Shown: positions 25,798 through 34,892, counted from the first letter of the stretch. The stretch is DNA of 34,974 nucleotides from SAR202 cluster bacterium (GCA_030752795.1 JASMDM010000103.1:1-34974); one strand, 5' to 3'. The notes: generated by a model from the letters alone, not told the origin. Numbers and translations: made by a program.

Positions 25798-26561
25798 CTA
25801 CCCGCCCGCGCCCGCGATCATGATCATCGCGTAGAGGCACCTGAACGCTTCGAGAAAATCGTCGGACGTGTACTCCACCGTGACCGGATCGGTCCGGTTG
25901 ACCCCCGGGATGATCTCAGCGATGTCAGCCATTCCGGAATTCATCACCTGAAGCGTCAACGTGACCGGCATCGCGTATCGCGTCGGCGCGATCTTGATGC
26001 GACGCTCGAACGCGCGCGTGGCCTGGCGCCGAATCAACGCCTGGGCGGCGGACGGAGACATGTTCTTGGCCGAATAGCGCGTCAGAGACTCTTTGACCGC
26101 CGGAGTTTCAACATCGGGTATCAACTCCGCGGCCTGGGCGGCCGTCGTCGTGTCGCCGGCAACCAGGACGATTGGGACGCCGAAATGCGAGGCGATGCCA
26201 GCGTTCAGCCCCAGCTCGCCCTGCGATTTTCCGTTGATTCTGATGTCGTAAACCACCCTGCCGTGGATCGTGTGGTCCAGCACACCAAGCGTGCCTGCAC
26301 GGCCGTGGTACCCGACGCACATCACCGCGTCGCAAGAGTCGTCCAGCCCGGCCATCATGGCCAGCGGCTTCGGCGAGCCGGAGATCAACGCCGCGCGTCG
26401 GCCCAAGACCTCGGGCAGCAAGTTACGCATCGTTCCGAGGTTATCGTTGACGACAACCTCGTCGGCGCCGCCGTCGAACGCGCCTTCGCCGCGTTCGCCT
26501 CCAGCGTCATCAACCGGCGCGCCAGCGACCGTGACACAGGATTCAGGCGGTACGTATCATG
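25798..26561 (-). pseudogene. Decayed M55 (DppA-type) D-aminopeptidase gene
   Basis: A 210-residue frame from 26430 matches the C-terminal three quarters of M55 zinc aminopeptidases (CVGYHGRAGTLGVLDH, GELGLNAGIASHFGVPIVLVAGD, ETPAVKESLTRYSAKNMSP). In-frame sequence upstream continues the match (GAFDGGADEVVVNDN). The still earlier block RRLMTLEANAA lies in another frame, so a net one-base loss occurred near 26488. The N-terminal D-x-E metal motif is not found before a stop. The NDSH zinc-ligand region reads NDNL. These faults together indicate an inactive remnant. The family releases D-amino acids from peptides. An ATG at 26430 could still give a truncated protein. Confidence 0.75.
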
Positions 26562-26706
26562 CCTCCCGATTGGGAGCGGTCACTGAGCCGAGATGGCGAA
26601 GTCTGTATCTCGAAGTAATCGTTCGAGATTCGACGGAATCCGGAACGAGGGTCGGCGACGTGTTGACGGCGTTTTTCAACGGTGGGCCGCCCAAAGGGGA
26701 GTTGCT

Positions 26707-27153
26707 ATGGATGACAAGGCCCTAGGTCAAAAAATCGCATCGGCGAACGTGGATTGGGGTGATCGTCCCCAATCCGAGCGTTGCGTTGTTCAGTACAATC
26801 ACGACGCCGACATCCTCTACGTGGCCTATGGCGAACCGGTCGACGGCTTCTCGGTTTCAGTCGGCTCGGCAGAAGACAACACGTATCTGCGTGTGGGCGC
26901 CGATAGTTTTCGGATCGTTGGTATCGAGCTGCTCGATTTTCGCAGAACGTTCGTCGACCGACACGCGGAGATCAGACACGCAATCGAGAACCTATTTGCC
27001 GTTCTTGGGCCGGACGATTGGAAGATCGAAATCGCCTCAACAACCGGCGAAGCATCCGATGAAGAGAATTTGTTTAAACCTGCGGCTCGTGCATCGCTCG
27101 ATTATTTCTCAAACTACATCCCACGAGTAGCACTGGAATTGGCTCCGGCCTAG
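26707..27153 (+). CDS. DUF2283-like protein
   Basis: A 148-residue protein. The segment VVQYNHDADILYVAYGEPVDGFSVSVG, followed by YLRVGADSFRIVGIELLDF, resembles the DUF2283 pattern, a short beta-rich domain (YDxxxDxLYI...) of unknown function often linked to toxin-antitoxin-like genes. No such partner is seen here. The remaining 60 residues are mixed helix with no known motif. The ATG is preceded by AAAGGGGAG with good spacing; the open frame extends upstream but lacks a site. No signal peptide. Confidence 0.7.
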   Translation: MDDKALGQKIASANVDWGDRPQSERCVVQYNHDADILYVAYGEPVDGFSVSVGSAEDNTYLRVGADSFRIVGIELLDFRRTFVDRHAEIRHAIENLFAVLGPDDWKIEIASTTGEASDEENLFKPAARASLDYFSNYIPRVALELAPA

Positions 27154-27224
27154 GCGTGAAGACACGTCGAGTCGATGCGAAGCTTGGCGCCCAACGGGTT
27201 TGATTTGCGGCCGGCGTCCGAAAC

Positions 27225-27857
27225 TCACCTCCGCTTCGCCGGCACGATGATCCACTCCTCGTCGTCCAATCCCAGAGCGTCCGTTTCGCCGGCGGCGTGG
27301 AGGAAGGCGGTGTAGGCTGCGATCAAAGCGTCCAGATGATCGTGGTCGAGGCGTCGAACGTCCAAGTCCAGTCCCAGGATGATCTCCTCGAGGCTTTGTC
27401 GTAGGAAGCCGCGTCCCTCGGGGCGGTTCTTCGCCGGGATCGGGCGTCCGAAGACGCGGACCTTCGAAGCGAACGGGTACACCTCGATCACGTCAGCTCC
27501 GAGCTTGCGGAATCGAGGCGCCAACGCCATCGCCCGATAGACCATCTTCTTGATGATGGAGCGTTTGGTCGTAACGTAGAGGTTGATCCCCTCGGCTATG
27601 AGTTCGCGCTCGGCGGTGCGTCCCTTGAACGGGTGCACCGATCTGCACTCGCACGTTTCTTCGAGACAGTCCATGCCTCGAGGCAGCCCCAACGGCGAGT
27701 CGATGGCGATGATCGACGGGGAGCCGTCTCGGGCCAGCTCCACCATTTCGTCATCGGTGCGGAACTTGTCCACACTCACGAGCTCTCCTGCGGTGTTCAG
27801 CAGGGCGCACGCTGTCGGTCTGTCTTCTCTGGTCGTGAGGTCGATTCCAAAGAACAT
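27225..27857 (-). CDS. DUF429 family protein (predicted RNase H-like)
   Basis: A 210-residue DUF429 protein. The N-terminus MFFGIDLTT is the first strand of an RNase H-like fold with an acidic residue (D5). IIAIDSPLGLPRG supplies the second acidic site, and EVYPFASKVRVFG and RLDHDHLDALIAAYTA the later ones. The family is predicted to be nuclease-like but has no settled role. The ATG at 27857 was chosen over an upstream ATG because of an AAGGAGG site. It follows meaB by 65 bp on the same strand and may be the last gene of the riboflavin-meaB transcript. Confidence 0.82.
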   Translation of the reverse strand: MFFGIDLTTREDRPTACALLNTAGELVSVDKFRTDDEMVELARDGSPSIIAIDSPLGLPRGMDCLEETCECRSVHPFKGRTAERELIAEGINLYVTTKRSIIKKMVYRAMALAPRFRKLGADVIEVYPFASKVRVFGRPIPAKNRPEGRGFLRQSLEEIILGLDLDVRRLDHDHLDALIAAYTAFLHAAGETDALGLDDEEWIIVPAKRR

Positions 27858-27922
27858 CGGAGTCCTCCTTGAGCAAACGGACGTCAATCAGACGACAAAG
27901 GACCGAAGCGACCAAAGGGACG

Positions 27923-28912
27923 TTAGGGACGGTCTTGGTCGGAGGAAAGGGCTCGCCGCAGGTCCGTGAGCAGCGTTTCGTTGGCGAGGGCGTCGGCAGC
28001 GGCGGCGTTCGGTTCGAGCTCGCCGGACTCTGCTTTGCGCGCGGTCTCGGCCAGAGCGCCGTCGCCGGTCATCAGAGATTGCAAGGCGGCAGACATACGT
28101 TCGGTCACAGCGTCCGAGAACTCTTGCCACAAACGTCCGCGTTGCCGAGACGCTCGGTTTCCGTCGACGTTCAGCGTTGCCCGATACTCCCACAAAGCCC
28201 GATACAGCTCAGGCACGCCCTCGTGCCTGTTGGCTTGCGTCAGCAGAACCTGGGCCGCGGAGGATTCGGCGGATTGCCCGAGCGACAACATGCCTCGAAT
28301 CGCGGCGGCTAGCTGTCCGGCGCCGTCGCGGTCGGCTTTGTTGACGACGAAGACGTCCGCGATCTCCATCAGTCCCGCTTTCATCGCCTGGACGCTGTCA
28401 CCGGCCTCGGGGACCATGGCCACGACGACCGTGTCGGCCACTCGCATGATGTCGAGCTCGGTCTGCCCGACGCCCACCGTCTCGACGATGACGAGATCCT
28501 TGCCAACGGCATCCAACAAACGGACGGCCGCTCCGGCCACACGAGACAGCCCGCCTTGGACTCCGCGGGTCGCCATGCTGCGGATGAATACTTCGGGGTC
28601 GAGGTAGTGGTGTTGCATTCGGACGCGGTCGCCGAGGACCGCGCCGCCGCTGAACGGGCTCGACGGGTCTACGGCCAGGATGCCGACTGTCCGGCCTTCG
28701 GCACGCGCTTCCCGGGCTAGGCCGTCGACGAGCGTGCTCTTGCCCGCGCCGGGCGGACCCGTGATGCCGACGCAGTACGCGTTGCCGGTGTGGGGGTGGA
28801 CGAGCCGCATGACGTCGCGAAGATCGTCGGTGCTGCGTTCGATGCTCGTAAACACCCGCGCTAGTGCGCGTCGGTCGCCGTCTAGAGCGGCTTGGACTTG
28901 TTGGGAGTCCAT
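27923..28912 (-). CDS. meaB: MeaB/ArgK-type G3E GTPase
   Basis: A 329-residue GTPase of the MeaB/ArgK family. The Walker A motif is GPPGAGKST (52-60). DPSSPFSGGAVLGDRVRM, MATRGVQGGL, ETVGVGQ (Walker B/switch) and NKAD (G4) follow. MeaB loads and protects the B12 cofactor of methylmalonyl-CoA mutase and related acyl-CoA mutases. No mutase gene is in the window. It starts 10 bp after ribH with no strong ribosome site, so it probably depends on coupling to ribH. Its link to flavin genes is odd, but B12-using enzymes occur elsewhere in the window. Confidence 0.93.
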   Translation of the reverse strand: MDSQQVQAALDGDRRALARVFTSIERSTDDLRDVMRLVHPHTGNAYCVGITGPPGAGKSTLVDGLAREARAEGRTVGILAVDPSSPFSGGAVLGDRVRMQHHYLDPEVFIRSMATRGVQGGLSRVAGAAVRLLDAVGKDLVIVETVGVGQTELDIMRVADTVVVAMVPEAGDSVQAMKAGLMEIADVFVVNKADRDGAGQLAAAIRGMLSLGQSAESSAAQVLLTQANRHEGVPELYRALWEYRATLNVDGNRASRQRGRLWQEFSDAVTERMSAALQSLMTGDGALAETARKAESGELEPNAAAADALANETLLTDLRRALSSDQDRP

Positions 28913-28922
28913 CGATCGTCGT

Positions 28923-29396
28923 TCAGGCGGTGTCCAGAGCGCGCGCCAGGTTCGCCATCTCGACGGCGACGAGGGCAGCGTGATGTCCCTGGTTGCCCTG
29001 TTTCCCGCCAGCGCGGTCGATCGCCTGCTCCAGAGTGTCGGTCGTCAGCACACCGAAAATTACCGGCACGCCGGTGCTCAGCGACACGTTGGCGATTCCC
29101 TTGGCGGCCTCTCCGGCGACGTGTTCGTAGTGGTCGGTTTCGCCCTTGATGACCGCGCCCAGGCATATGATCGCGTCGTATTGGCCCGACGTTGCCATTT
29201 TTTGCGCGACAAACGGAATCTCGAAAGAGCCGGGTACCGATGCGACCGTGACGTTGTCGTCCGACACCCCGTGACTGGCCAGACCGGCCTTGGCCCCGTC
29301 GAGAAGACGGGACGTAATGAACTCGTTGAACGTGGCCACGACGATGCCCACGCGCAGGCCGTTTCCGTTAAGACCGCCTTGAATTTCGCGCGTCAC
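28923..29396 (-). CDS. ribH: 6,7-dimethyl-8-ribityllumazine synthase
   Basis: A 157-residue lumazine synthase, full length. It condenses the ribityl-pyrimidine with 3,4-dihydroxy-2-butanone 4-phosphate. Recognisable parts are [16 protein letters not shown] (phosphate/substrate site), [33 protein letters not shown] (with the catalytic His) and [24 protein letters not shown]. The start is a GTG overlapping the TGA of ribBA (4-bp overlap), with GGAGG inside the ribBA end. The products form a large hollow capsid in known cases. Confidence 0.95.
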   Translation of the reverse strand: MTREIQGGLNGNGLRVGIVVATFNEFITSRLLDGAKAGLASHGVSDDNVTVASVPGSFEIPFVAQKMATSGQYDAIICLGAVIKGETDHYEHVAGEAAKGIANVSLSTGVPVIFGVLTTDTLEQAIDRAGGKQGNQGHHAALVAVEMANLARALDTA

Positions 29397-30625
29397 TTCG
29401 ATGCCTCCGCTTTGTCGTCGAGGGTTGCGGGCTCCAGTATGTGCCCCATGCGAGTGCGCTTAGTCTCCAAGTAGCGCCGGTTTTCGTCATTGACGGGCGC
29501 GATGATCGGCACCTGTTCGATGATCTCGAGACCGAACGATTGCAGGCCGACTCGCTTTCGCGGATTGTTGGTCAGAAGCCGCATTTTCTTGACGCCGAGG
29601 TCGATCAATATCTGCGCGCCGACGCCGTATTGACGGGGATCGGGAGCGAAGCCCAAGGCAATGTTCGCTTCCACCGTGTCCATGCCCTGGTCTTGGAGCG
29701 CGTACGCTTTGAGTTTGTTGTGGATGCCGATGCCTCGGCCTTCCTGCCGCATGTACAGGAACACGCCACGTTCGGCTTTCTGGATTTCTTGAAGCGCCAG
29801 CGCCATCTGGTCGCCGCAGTCGCATCGGGTGCTTCGAAAAACGTCGCCGGTCAGGCACTCCGAGTGCACGCGCACCAGAGTCGGTTCGTCAGGCTTGATT
29901 TCGCCTTTGACCATGGCGATGTGTTCGTTGGGGTCGACCATGCTTCGATAGGATATCGTTGTGAAATCGCCGTAGTCCGTCGGCACACGGGCTTCGCCGG
30001 CTCGCTCGATGAGCTTCTCGTGTTCGCGTCGATACGTGATGATGTCCGCGACGGTGACAATCTTGACGCCGTGCTGCTCGGAGAACTCTTCGAGGCTGCC
30101 CATTCGGGCCATCGTGCCGTCATGGGCCATGACCTCGCAGATGACCGCGGCAGGGTAAAGGCCCGCCAGCTTGACGAGGTCCACCGACCCTTCGGTCTGG
30201 CCGATCCTCTTCAGAACGCCGCCTTCCATGTAGCGGAGCGGGAAGATGTGCCCGGGTTTGCCAAGGTCGCTCGGAACCGTGCCGGGGTCGACCAAAGCCT
30301 TCACCGTGGCGGAACGGTCATAGGCTGAGATGCCCGTAGTCGCGCCTTTCAGCACATCGACGGACACAGTGAATGCGGTGCCGAGACGCGCGGTGTTGTC
30401 CTGGGTCATCGGGGGCAGGCGGAGCTGTTCGAGGCGCTCGCCCAGCATCGGCACGCAGATCAATCCGCGGCCGTACGTGGCCATGAAGTTGATGGCTTCG
30501 GGCGTGACCTCCGAGGCGGCCATCGCAAGGTCGCCCTCGTTTTCGCGGTCCTCATCGTCCACGATGATGACCATCTTGCCTGCTCTTATGTCTTCGACTG
30601 CGTCTTCGATCAGGGAAGGGGGCAA
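29393..30625 (-). CDS. ribBA: Bifunctional DHBP synthase / GTP cyclohydrolase II
   Basis: A 410-residue fusion. Residues 1-200 are 3,4-dihydroxy-2-butanone-4-phosphate synthase ([34 protein letters not shown]). Residues 205-400 are GTP cyclohydrolase II with the zinc cysteines in [18 protein letters not shown] and the RQEGRGIG loop. It makes both riboflavin precursors. The start was placed at TTG 30625 because GGAGG ends 7 bases before it; a GTG three codons earlier (30634) would abut that site. It follows ribE by 51 bp and overlaps ribH. Confidence 0.94.
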   Translation of the reverse strand: MPPSLIEDAVEDIRAGKMVIIVDDEDRENEGDLAMAASEVTPEAINFMATYGRGLICVPMLGERLEQLRLPPMTQDNTARLGTAFTVSVDVLKGATTGISAYDRSATVKALVDPGTVPSDLGKPGHIFPLRYMEGGVLKRIGQTEGSVDLVKLAGLYPAAVICEVMAHDGTMARMGSLEEFSEQHGVKIVTVADIITYRREHEKLIERAGEARVPTDYGDFTTISYRSMVDPNEHIAMVKGEIKPDEPTLVRVHSECLTGDVFRSTRCDCGDQMALALQEIQKAERGVFLYMRQEGRGIGIHNKLKAYALQDQGMDTVEANIALGFAPDPRQYGVGAQILIDLGVKKMRLLTNNPRKRVGLQSFGLEIIEQVPIIAPVNDENRRYLETKRTRMGHILEPATLDDKAEASK

Positions 30626-30676
30626 ACGGTGCACCTCCGTACCGCGTCATAACTCATCGGCATCCGCCCGGAGAAG

Positions 30677-31255
30677 TTACGATCTCGTGGATAGCTTCTC
30701 AACGTACTTGGCGATTACGTCGATCTCCAAATTCACCGTGTCGCCGGGTTTCCAAGTGGCGAATTTCGTGTTGTCTCTCGTGTACGGGATAATCGACACC
30801 AAGAACCCGAAGTCGTCACAGTTTACAACCGTGAGGCTAGCCCCGTCCACAGTGATGAAACCCTTCTCGACGACGTATCGCATGACGGCGTCGTTGGCGG
30901 TGAATCGCACGAGCAACGCTTCGCCCTCGGGTTCGATGGACTCGATCGCACCCGTGCCGTCGACGTGACCTTGAACGATGTGCCCGCCGAATCGGTCGTC
31001 GGCCTTCATCGGGCGTTCAAGGTTTACGCTGTCGCCAGCCGTGAGGTCGCTGAGATTGGTCCGTCGCAACGTCTCGGGCACGACGTCAACCGAGAATCCA
31101 TTGTCGTCGCGGACCGTTACCGTCAAGCAAGTGCCGTTGATGCTGATGCTGTCGCTGACGCTCAAGTCGTCCATAACGGTCGAAGCTCCGATCGACAACC
31201 GCCCAGTCGACGTGCTCTGAACCGTTCCGACCTCTTCGACGATACCCGTAAACAT
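30677..31255 (-). CDS. ribE: Riboflavin synthase, alpha subunit
   Basis: A 192-residue trimeric-type riboflavin synthase. It has the two repeated lumazine-binding halves: the first opens [12 protein letters not shown], the second [34 protein letters not shown] and [15 protein letters not shown] are typical. It converts two lumazine molecules to riboflavin. The ATG at 31255 was chosen because the family always starts MFTG; a GGAG lies upstream. The frame runs on upstream through repeat DNA. It heads the ribE-ribBA-ribH-meaB run. Confidence 0.95.
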   Translation of the reverse strand: MFTGIVEEVGTVQSTSTGRLSIGASTVMDDLSVSDSISINGTCLTVTVRDDNGFSVDVVPETLRRTNLSDLTAGDSVNLERPMKADDRFGGHIVQGHVDGTGAIESIEPEGEALLVRFTANDAVMRYVVEKGFITVDGASLTVVNCDDFGFLVSIIPYTRDNTKFATWKPGDTVNLEIDVIAKYVEKLSTRS

Positions 31256-31361
31256 GAATTCGGCTCCGTTCCCGCGCCCGAGACGCGTCTGACGAGCACC
31301 ATGATAAGCCAAAATGCGGCGTTGGGGTAGTGGCGACGGCGCTGGACGGAATAGCGGCGCC

Positions 31362-31384
31362 TTCGACCGGCTCAGGCCGAACGG
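31362..31384 (+). repeat. TTCGACCGGCTCAG-type dispersed repeat
   Basis: TTCGACCGGCTCAGGCCGAA is a member of the widely scattered repeat that translates to VRPEPVEG or PFGLSRSK-like strings. It lies in the ribD-ribE gap; an inverted relative is at 19492-19509. Confidence 0.55.
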
Positions 31385-31601
31385 ACAATGAGGGCCCGCG
31401 CATTCGGCGAGCCCTTCTCCCACTTCCGTCTGGTTCTGTGCCCGTTCGTGGTGGGCCGTGCACCCACTCCCGGTGCGCACGTCTCTCACTCGCGGTGAGT
31501 CCCGATCATATCGGGATTATCTCCGCACAGCCGACAATGCATGGGACAATAACGGACTGAGTGGCGCCGTGCCTGGAACACGTACAGTTGCCTGGAATTC
31601 C

Positions 31602-31630
31602 GTAGGGGAGGGTTTCAAACCCTCCTCTAC
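31602..31630. repeat. Palindromic repeat, GGGAGGGTTT family, copy 2
   Basis: Two 14-base arms (GTAGGGGAGGGTTT and AAACCCTCCTCTAC) flank a single C, with one mismatch. The core matches the palindrome at 304-324. Confidence 0.65.
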
Positions 31631-31819
31631 GACTCTGTATTGCGACGCTGTCCATCGATGGCACACATCGCGCTGCACCGCGATATGCCAGTCCGAGGGG
31701 ATGCGAATGTCACTTCATGTTGTACCTGAAACCAGAGCCGTTACTTGGAAGCCCGTCGAACCACTCGCCGCCACCATAAACTGGGCGGCAACGATGACGA
31801 GATCTTGCCGCTCAGGGCA

Positions 31820-32932
31820 TCAGCCCGCTGCCGAATCGCCGCCCCTCGCGTATCCAGTCACGGCAACGTCGTCGCCAAATCGCAGCACCTTGACGCGATT
31901 CAGGCGCAGCACGTCGGCCATTCGCTCCGCGCCAAGCCCGTTCACGGGTCCGGGCGCCGACGCTCCGCCGATGATCATCGGCGCGACGAATGCGACCACC
32001 TTGTCGATCAAGCCGAGGTCGAACATCGACCCAAGCACCGTTCCGCCGCCTTCGATGAAAACGGACGTCATCTCTCGTTGACCCAGCGCCTTGATGAGGC
32101 CGGCCAGATCGACTCTGCCGTCGTCGCCGGGGAGGTGAAGCGCCTCGACACCGAGCTCGTTGAGCCGCTCGTGCACCCGCGGGTCGTTCGTCGCGATGGC
32201 GACCAGAGTCGTGCCGGGTTCCGAGAGCACCCGCGCGTCGCTTGGCATTCGGCCCCGGCTGTCGATGATCACACGCACCGGCTGTCGAGGCAGCGCTTTG
32301 CCGTCGGCGTCGCGTGCCGAGAGTTGCGGATCGTCGACGACTACCGTTTCGATGCCGGCGAGGATGGCGTCCGAGGCGGCCCGGAGTTCGTGAGTGTACA
32401 GACGCGACTCGACGCCCGAGATCCACCGCGACTCGCCCGACCGTGTGGCAATCTTGCCGTCGAGGCTGATGGCGAACTTTGCCGTCACAAGCGGCAATCC
32501 GGTGGAGATGTACCTCGCGTGCGGTTCGGCCAACTCGGCGGCTTCGTCCGAGCTCTCACCGACCTTGACCGCGATGCCAGCCTCCCGCAGTCGATCGAAC
32601 CCGCTCCCGTTGATGTTCGGGCTGGGATCGGAGATCGACGCGTGGACCTCGACGACACCCGCGGCGATGATCGCTTCGGTGCACGGTCCGGTGCGGCCCT
32701 GGTGGTTGCAAGGCTCGAGCGTGACATAGATCGTCGCACCCCGAGCTCGGCCACCGGCCATCGCCAGCGCCTCGATCTCGGCGTGCGCCTGTCCCGAGGG
32801 TTGCGTCCGCCCTTCGCCGACCATCTCGCCGTCGCGCACGAGCACGGCCCCCACCGGCGGGTTCGGACTGGAAAAACCGACCGCTTGCCGGGCCAGCTCT
32901 AGCGCGCGCTGCATGGGGGACATGGAAGGCAC
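31820..32932 (-). CDS. ribD: Bifunctional pyrimidine deaminase / reductase
   Basis: A 370-residue RibD. Residues 1-145 form the zinc deaminase domain: HAEIEAL with the zinc His and catalytic Glu, and PCNHQGRTGPC with the two zinc Cys. Residues 150-365 form the reductase domain (KFAISLDGKIATRSGESRWISG, IIDSRGRMP, FIEGGGTVLGSMFD). It deaminates and then reduces the pyrimidine intermediate of riboflavin synthesis. A GTG at 32932 is preferred because GAGG lies 8 bases upstream; ATG codons at 32923 and 32914 are alternatives. It follows dcd by 44 bp, but a 564-bp repeat-rich gap separates it from ribE. Confidence 0.94.
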   Translation of the reverse strand: MPSMSPMQRALELARQAVGFSSPNPPVGAVLVRDGEMVGEGRTQPSGQAHAEIEALAMAGGRARGATIYVTLEPCNHQGRTGPCTEAIIAAGVVEVHASISDPSPNINGSGFDRLREAGIAVKVGESSDEAAELAEPHARYISTGLPLVTAKFAISLDGKIATRSGESRWISGVESRLYTHELRAASDAILAGIETVVVDDPQLSARDADGKALPRQPVRVIIDSRGRMPSDARVLSEPGTTLVAIATNDPRVHERLNELGVEALHLPGDDGRVDLAGLIKALGQREMTSVFIEGGGTVLGSMFDLGLIDKVVAFVAPMIIGGASAPGPVNGLGAERMADVLRLNRVKVLRFGDDVAVTGYARGGDSAAG

Positions 32933-32976
32933 TTTTCGAACCTCGATCACGTTCCGAGCGAACGCGGCGTCTCGCC

Positions 32977-33579
32977 TTAGGAGTCGGTGGCGTTCTTGTC
33001 CGACCCGTTGAACGGCAACTGGTAATCCATGTAGTACTTCGACGTGGCGGGCCGATCCTGACCCTGGTACTTGCTCCGCAGATTGCTGGAGCCGTATGGG
33101 TTGTCGGCGGGCGTCGACAGCTTGGTGAACGAGATGTGGCCGATCTTCATGCCGTAGTACAGCGTGATGCCAAGGATGCCGACGTTGGAGAACTCTAGTG
33201 TGAGCTTGCCGCTCCATCCCGGATCGACGAACCCCGCGGTCGAATGTATCAGCAGGCCGTATCGAGCCAGTGAGCTTTTGCCTTCGATCCGGGCAACGAT
33301 GTCGTCGGGGATTGTGACAGTCTCGTAGGTGCTCCCGAGGGCAAACTGGCCGGGGTGCAGAAGGAACGGCACGCCGTCTTCCATCATGACTTGTTCTACG
33401 ACATCGTCCGCCGGCTTGGTCACGTCAATGTGGGTGCGCTGGTTGTTGCGGAAGATGAGGATCTCGCGGTCGAGCCTGATGTCTACGCTCGCCGGTTGCA
33501 CGGCAAACTCCGCGAGAGGGTCAATGACGATGCGGCCGTGGGCCATTTCCTGACGGATTGTTCGGTCGCTCAGAATCAT
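32977..33579 (-). CDS. dcd: dCTP deaminase
   Basis: A 200-residue trimeric dCTP deaminase. Conserved features are the N-terminal MILSDRTIRQEM, QPASVDIRLD, the phosphate-binding and catalytic EGKSSLARYGLLIHSTAGFVDPGWSG (Glu and Arg/Ser of the active site), and the C-terminal lid KYQGQDRPATSK. It converts dCTP to dUTP, the dTMP route where CMP-type deamination is lacking; some members go on to dUMP (bifunctional type), which cannot be decided here. The ATG has GAGGAC upstream. It is followed by ribD 44 bp downstream. Confidence 0.94.
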   Translation of the reverse strand: MILSDRTIRQEMAHGRIVIDPLAEFAVQPASVDIRLDREILIFRNNQRTHIDVTKPADDVVEQVMMEDGVPFLLHPGQFALGSTYETVTIPDDIVARIEGKSSLARYGLLIHSTAGFVDPGWSGKLTLEFSNVGILGITLYYGMKIGHISFTKLSTPADNPYGSSNLRSKYQGQDRPATSKYYMDYQLPFNGSDKNATDS

Positions 33580-33705
33580 GCCCAGTCCTCACCATCGGGA
33601 TGTTTTCGTGGTTGGAAGCGCTGTTTCGCTCGACCCAAATTGTAGCCGCCTAGGACGGGGCAACGCAATCGTCACGTTTCACGATTTGAAACGTTCCTCG
33701 AACGA

Positions 33706-33737
33706 AAAAGGGGCAGACGATTGCGTCTGCCCCTTTG
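33706..33737 (-). terminator. Intrinsic terminator after the SIMPL gene
   Basis: GGGGCAGACG (33710-33719), loop ATTG, CGTCTGCCCC (33724-33733), extended by AAA/TTT to a 13-bp stem. On the minus strand it runs into TTTTTC. It lies about 60 bp past the stop of the SIMPL-domain gene and before dcd, so it separates the two transcripts. Confidence 0.8.
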
Positions 33738-33757
33738 GTTTGGTTCAGCGAGAGCTT

Positions 33758-33779
33758 GGCCCTGAAGGGCCAGAGCACC
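33758..33779. repeat. GGCCCT hairpin with CCAGAGCACC tail
   Basis: GGCCCT/AGGGCC around GA, followed by AGAGCACC. The GGGCCAGAGCACC block is shared exactly with 19345-19357 and 19705-19717 and nearly with the 7150 region. Confidence 0.55.
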
Positions 33780-33794
33780 GAGTCGTTGTCATGC

Positions 33795-34892
33795 TTACTG
33801 GATCGCGAAGACGGCCTGGACGAACATGCTGATCTCGAGCTCGCCGCCGCTGACGCTGGTGGGAGCGGGGGCCGCCGCCGAGAGCGCCATCGAGCGGACC
33901 GCCGCGTCCTCGAACGCTCTGATCTGCGGTTGGCTGCCGTTGGATTCGGAGATGTACACTAGGCTTCCGAGACCCACGCCGGTCAAACGGGCGAACTGAT
34001 CAGCTTTGGCCAGAGCGTCGGCGACCGCTTCCTCGCGGAGCTCGACCATGAGGCCGGACGTGTCCTCGACCGTGAAGCTGATGCCGTTGATGCGCGTGGC
34101 GTCGCCGCCCGCACCGGCCGTGTCGTCGATGATGACTCCGACCGAGTCCATGTCACGAATCTTGACCGACGCCGAGGTGGAAACCCGATAGCCGACGAGC
34201 ACCTGCTTCGAAGATAGCATTCCGTTGTCGATGACTTCCATCCATTCGTACTGTGGCGAGATGTTGAAAAATCGCGTCTGAATGTCTTTGTCCGCGACGT
34301 TGTGTCCTCGCAGTGCAGCGACGATGGCGTCCATGGCTTCGGACGCCTCTCCTCGCGCCTCGGCAACGGTCTCAGCCGTCGCTTCGACGCCGAGGTTCAG
34401 CAGCGCGAGGTCTGGCTCCAGGGTCATCTTGCCTTGTCCGGAGACCCAGATGCCAGCCGAACTATTGGCGGCCTGCGCCAGGGGGGCGCCGCTATACGAT
34501 GGCGCTCCCGCGACCGAAACCGCGGCTACCGCGGGCGGGGCCAGCGCGCCTCTTGGGTATATAGGCGCTTCAGTGATCGGCGCGGGCGCCGGCAGGTTCT
34601 GCACCGGCGTGTTGGGCGATGCGGAGGCCGGACCTGGCTCCTCGACGGCCAATGCCGGCGCGCCGGCGGTGAGCCCTGGGGCGAGGGGGAGCGAACTCAC
34701 CGCGGGCGCCGGTGCTGATGGCGCCACCGCAGGAACGGGCGCTGAGGCGGCGTTGGTCCCTGCCGACGACGCCTGGGTCTGAGGGACAACCGTATCTGTC
34801 GTGGCTGCCTTTCCGTTGTTGCTGCATGCCACCGCTGCCAGCGCGAACGCTGACAGACCGACGACAACTATCAATCCCTTCAACTTATTCAC
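33795..34892 (-). CDS. SIMPL-domain (DUF541) lipoprotein
   Basis: A 365-residue exported protein. The start is a GTG at 34892, fixed by GAAGGAGG just upstream; an ATG farther 5' in the same frame lacks a site. The signal peptide (KLKGLIVVVGLSAFALAAVAC) ends in a lipobox with C23. Residues 30-150 are a low-complexity Ala/Pro/Ser-rich region. From about 155 the SIMPL/DUF541 domain begins (WVSGQGKMTLEPDLALLNLGVEATA), with the usual VGYRVSTSASVKIRDMDSVG and DALAKADQFARLTGV blocks. The family is a periplasmic or surface protein of unclear role (oxidative stress or kinase-interacting in some species). It is followed by an intrinsic terminator. Confidence 0.9.
   Translation of the reverse strand: MNKLKGLIVVVGLSAFALAAVACSNNGKAATTDTVVPQTQASSAGTNAASAPVPAVAPSAPAPAVSSLPLAPGLTAGAPALAVEEPGPASASPNTPVQNLPAPAPITEAPIYPRGALAPPAVAAVSVAGAPSYSGAPLAQAANSSAGIWVSGQGKMTLEPDLALLNLGVEATAETVAEARGEASEAMDAIVAALRGHNVADKDIQTRFFNISPQYEWMEVIDNGMLSSKQVLVGYRVSTSASVKIRDMDSVGVIIDDTAGAGGDATRINGISFTVEDTSGLMVELREEAVADALAKADQFARLTGVGLGSLVYISESNGSQPQIRAFEDAAVRSMALSAAAPAPTSVSGGELEISMFVQAVFAIQ

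Larger units (their letters stand above)
31256..31819. other. Repeat-bearing gap between ribD and ribE
   Basis: About 560 bp without a supported gene. It holds a TTCGACCGGCTCAG-type repeat piece (31362-31384), a small hairpin of TCCCGAT/ATCGGGA near 31499-31515 and a long palindrome (31602-31630). On the minus strand an AGACGGAAGTGGGAGAAGG stretch looks like the 3' end of an FMN riboswitch, but the conserved 5' half is missing. The ribE promoter should lie here; none was placed. Confidence 0.5.

Noticed and set aside
31256..31560. FMN riboswitch (RFN element) upstream of ribE
   Set aside because: Only a fragment on the minus strand (AGACGGAAGTGGGAGAAGG) recalls the 3' part of the element. 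The conserved 5' half (GGGTGAAATTCCC, ACCGGCGGT) is absent, and the stretch overlaps dispersed repeat sequence.
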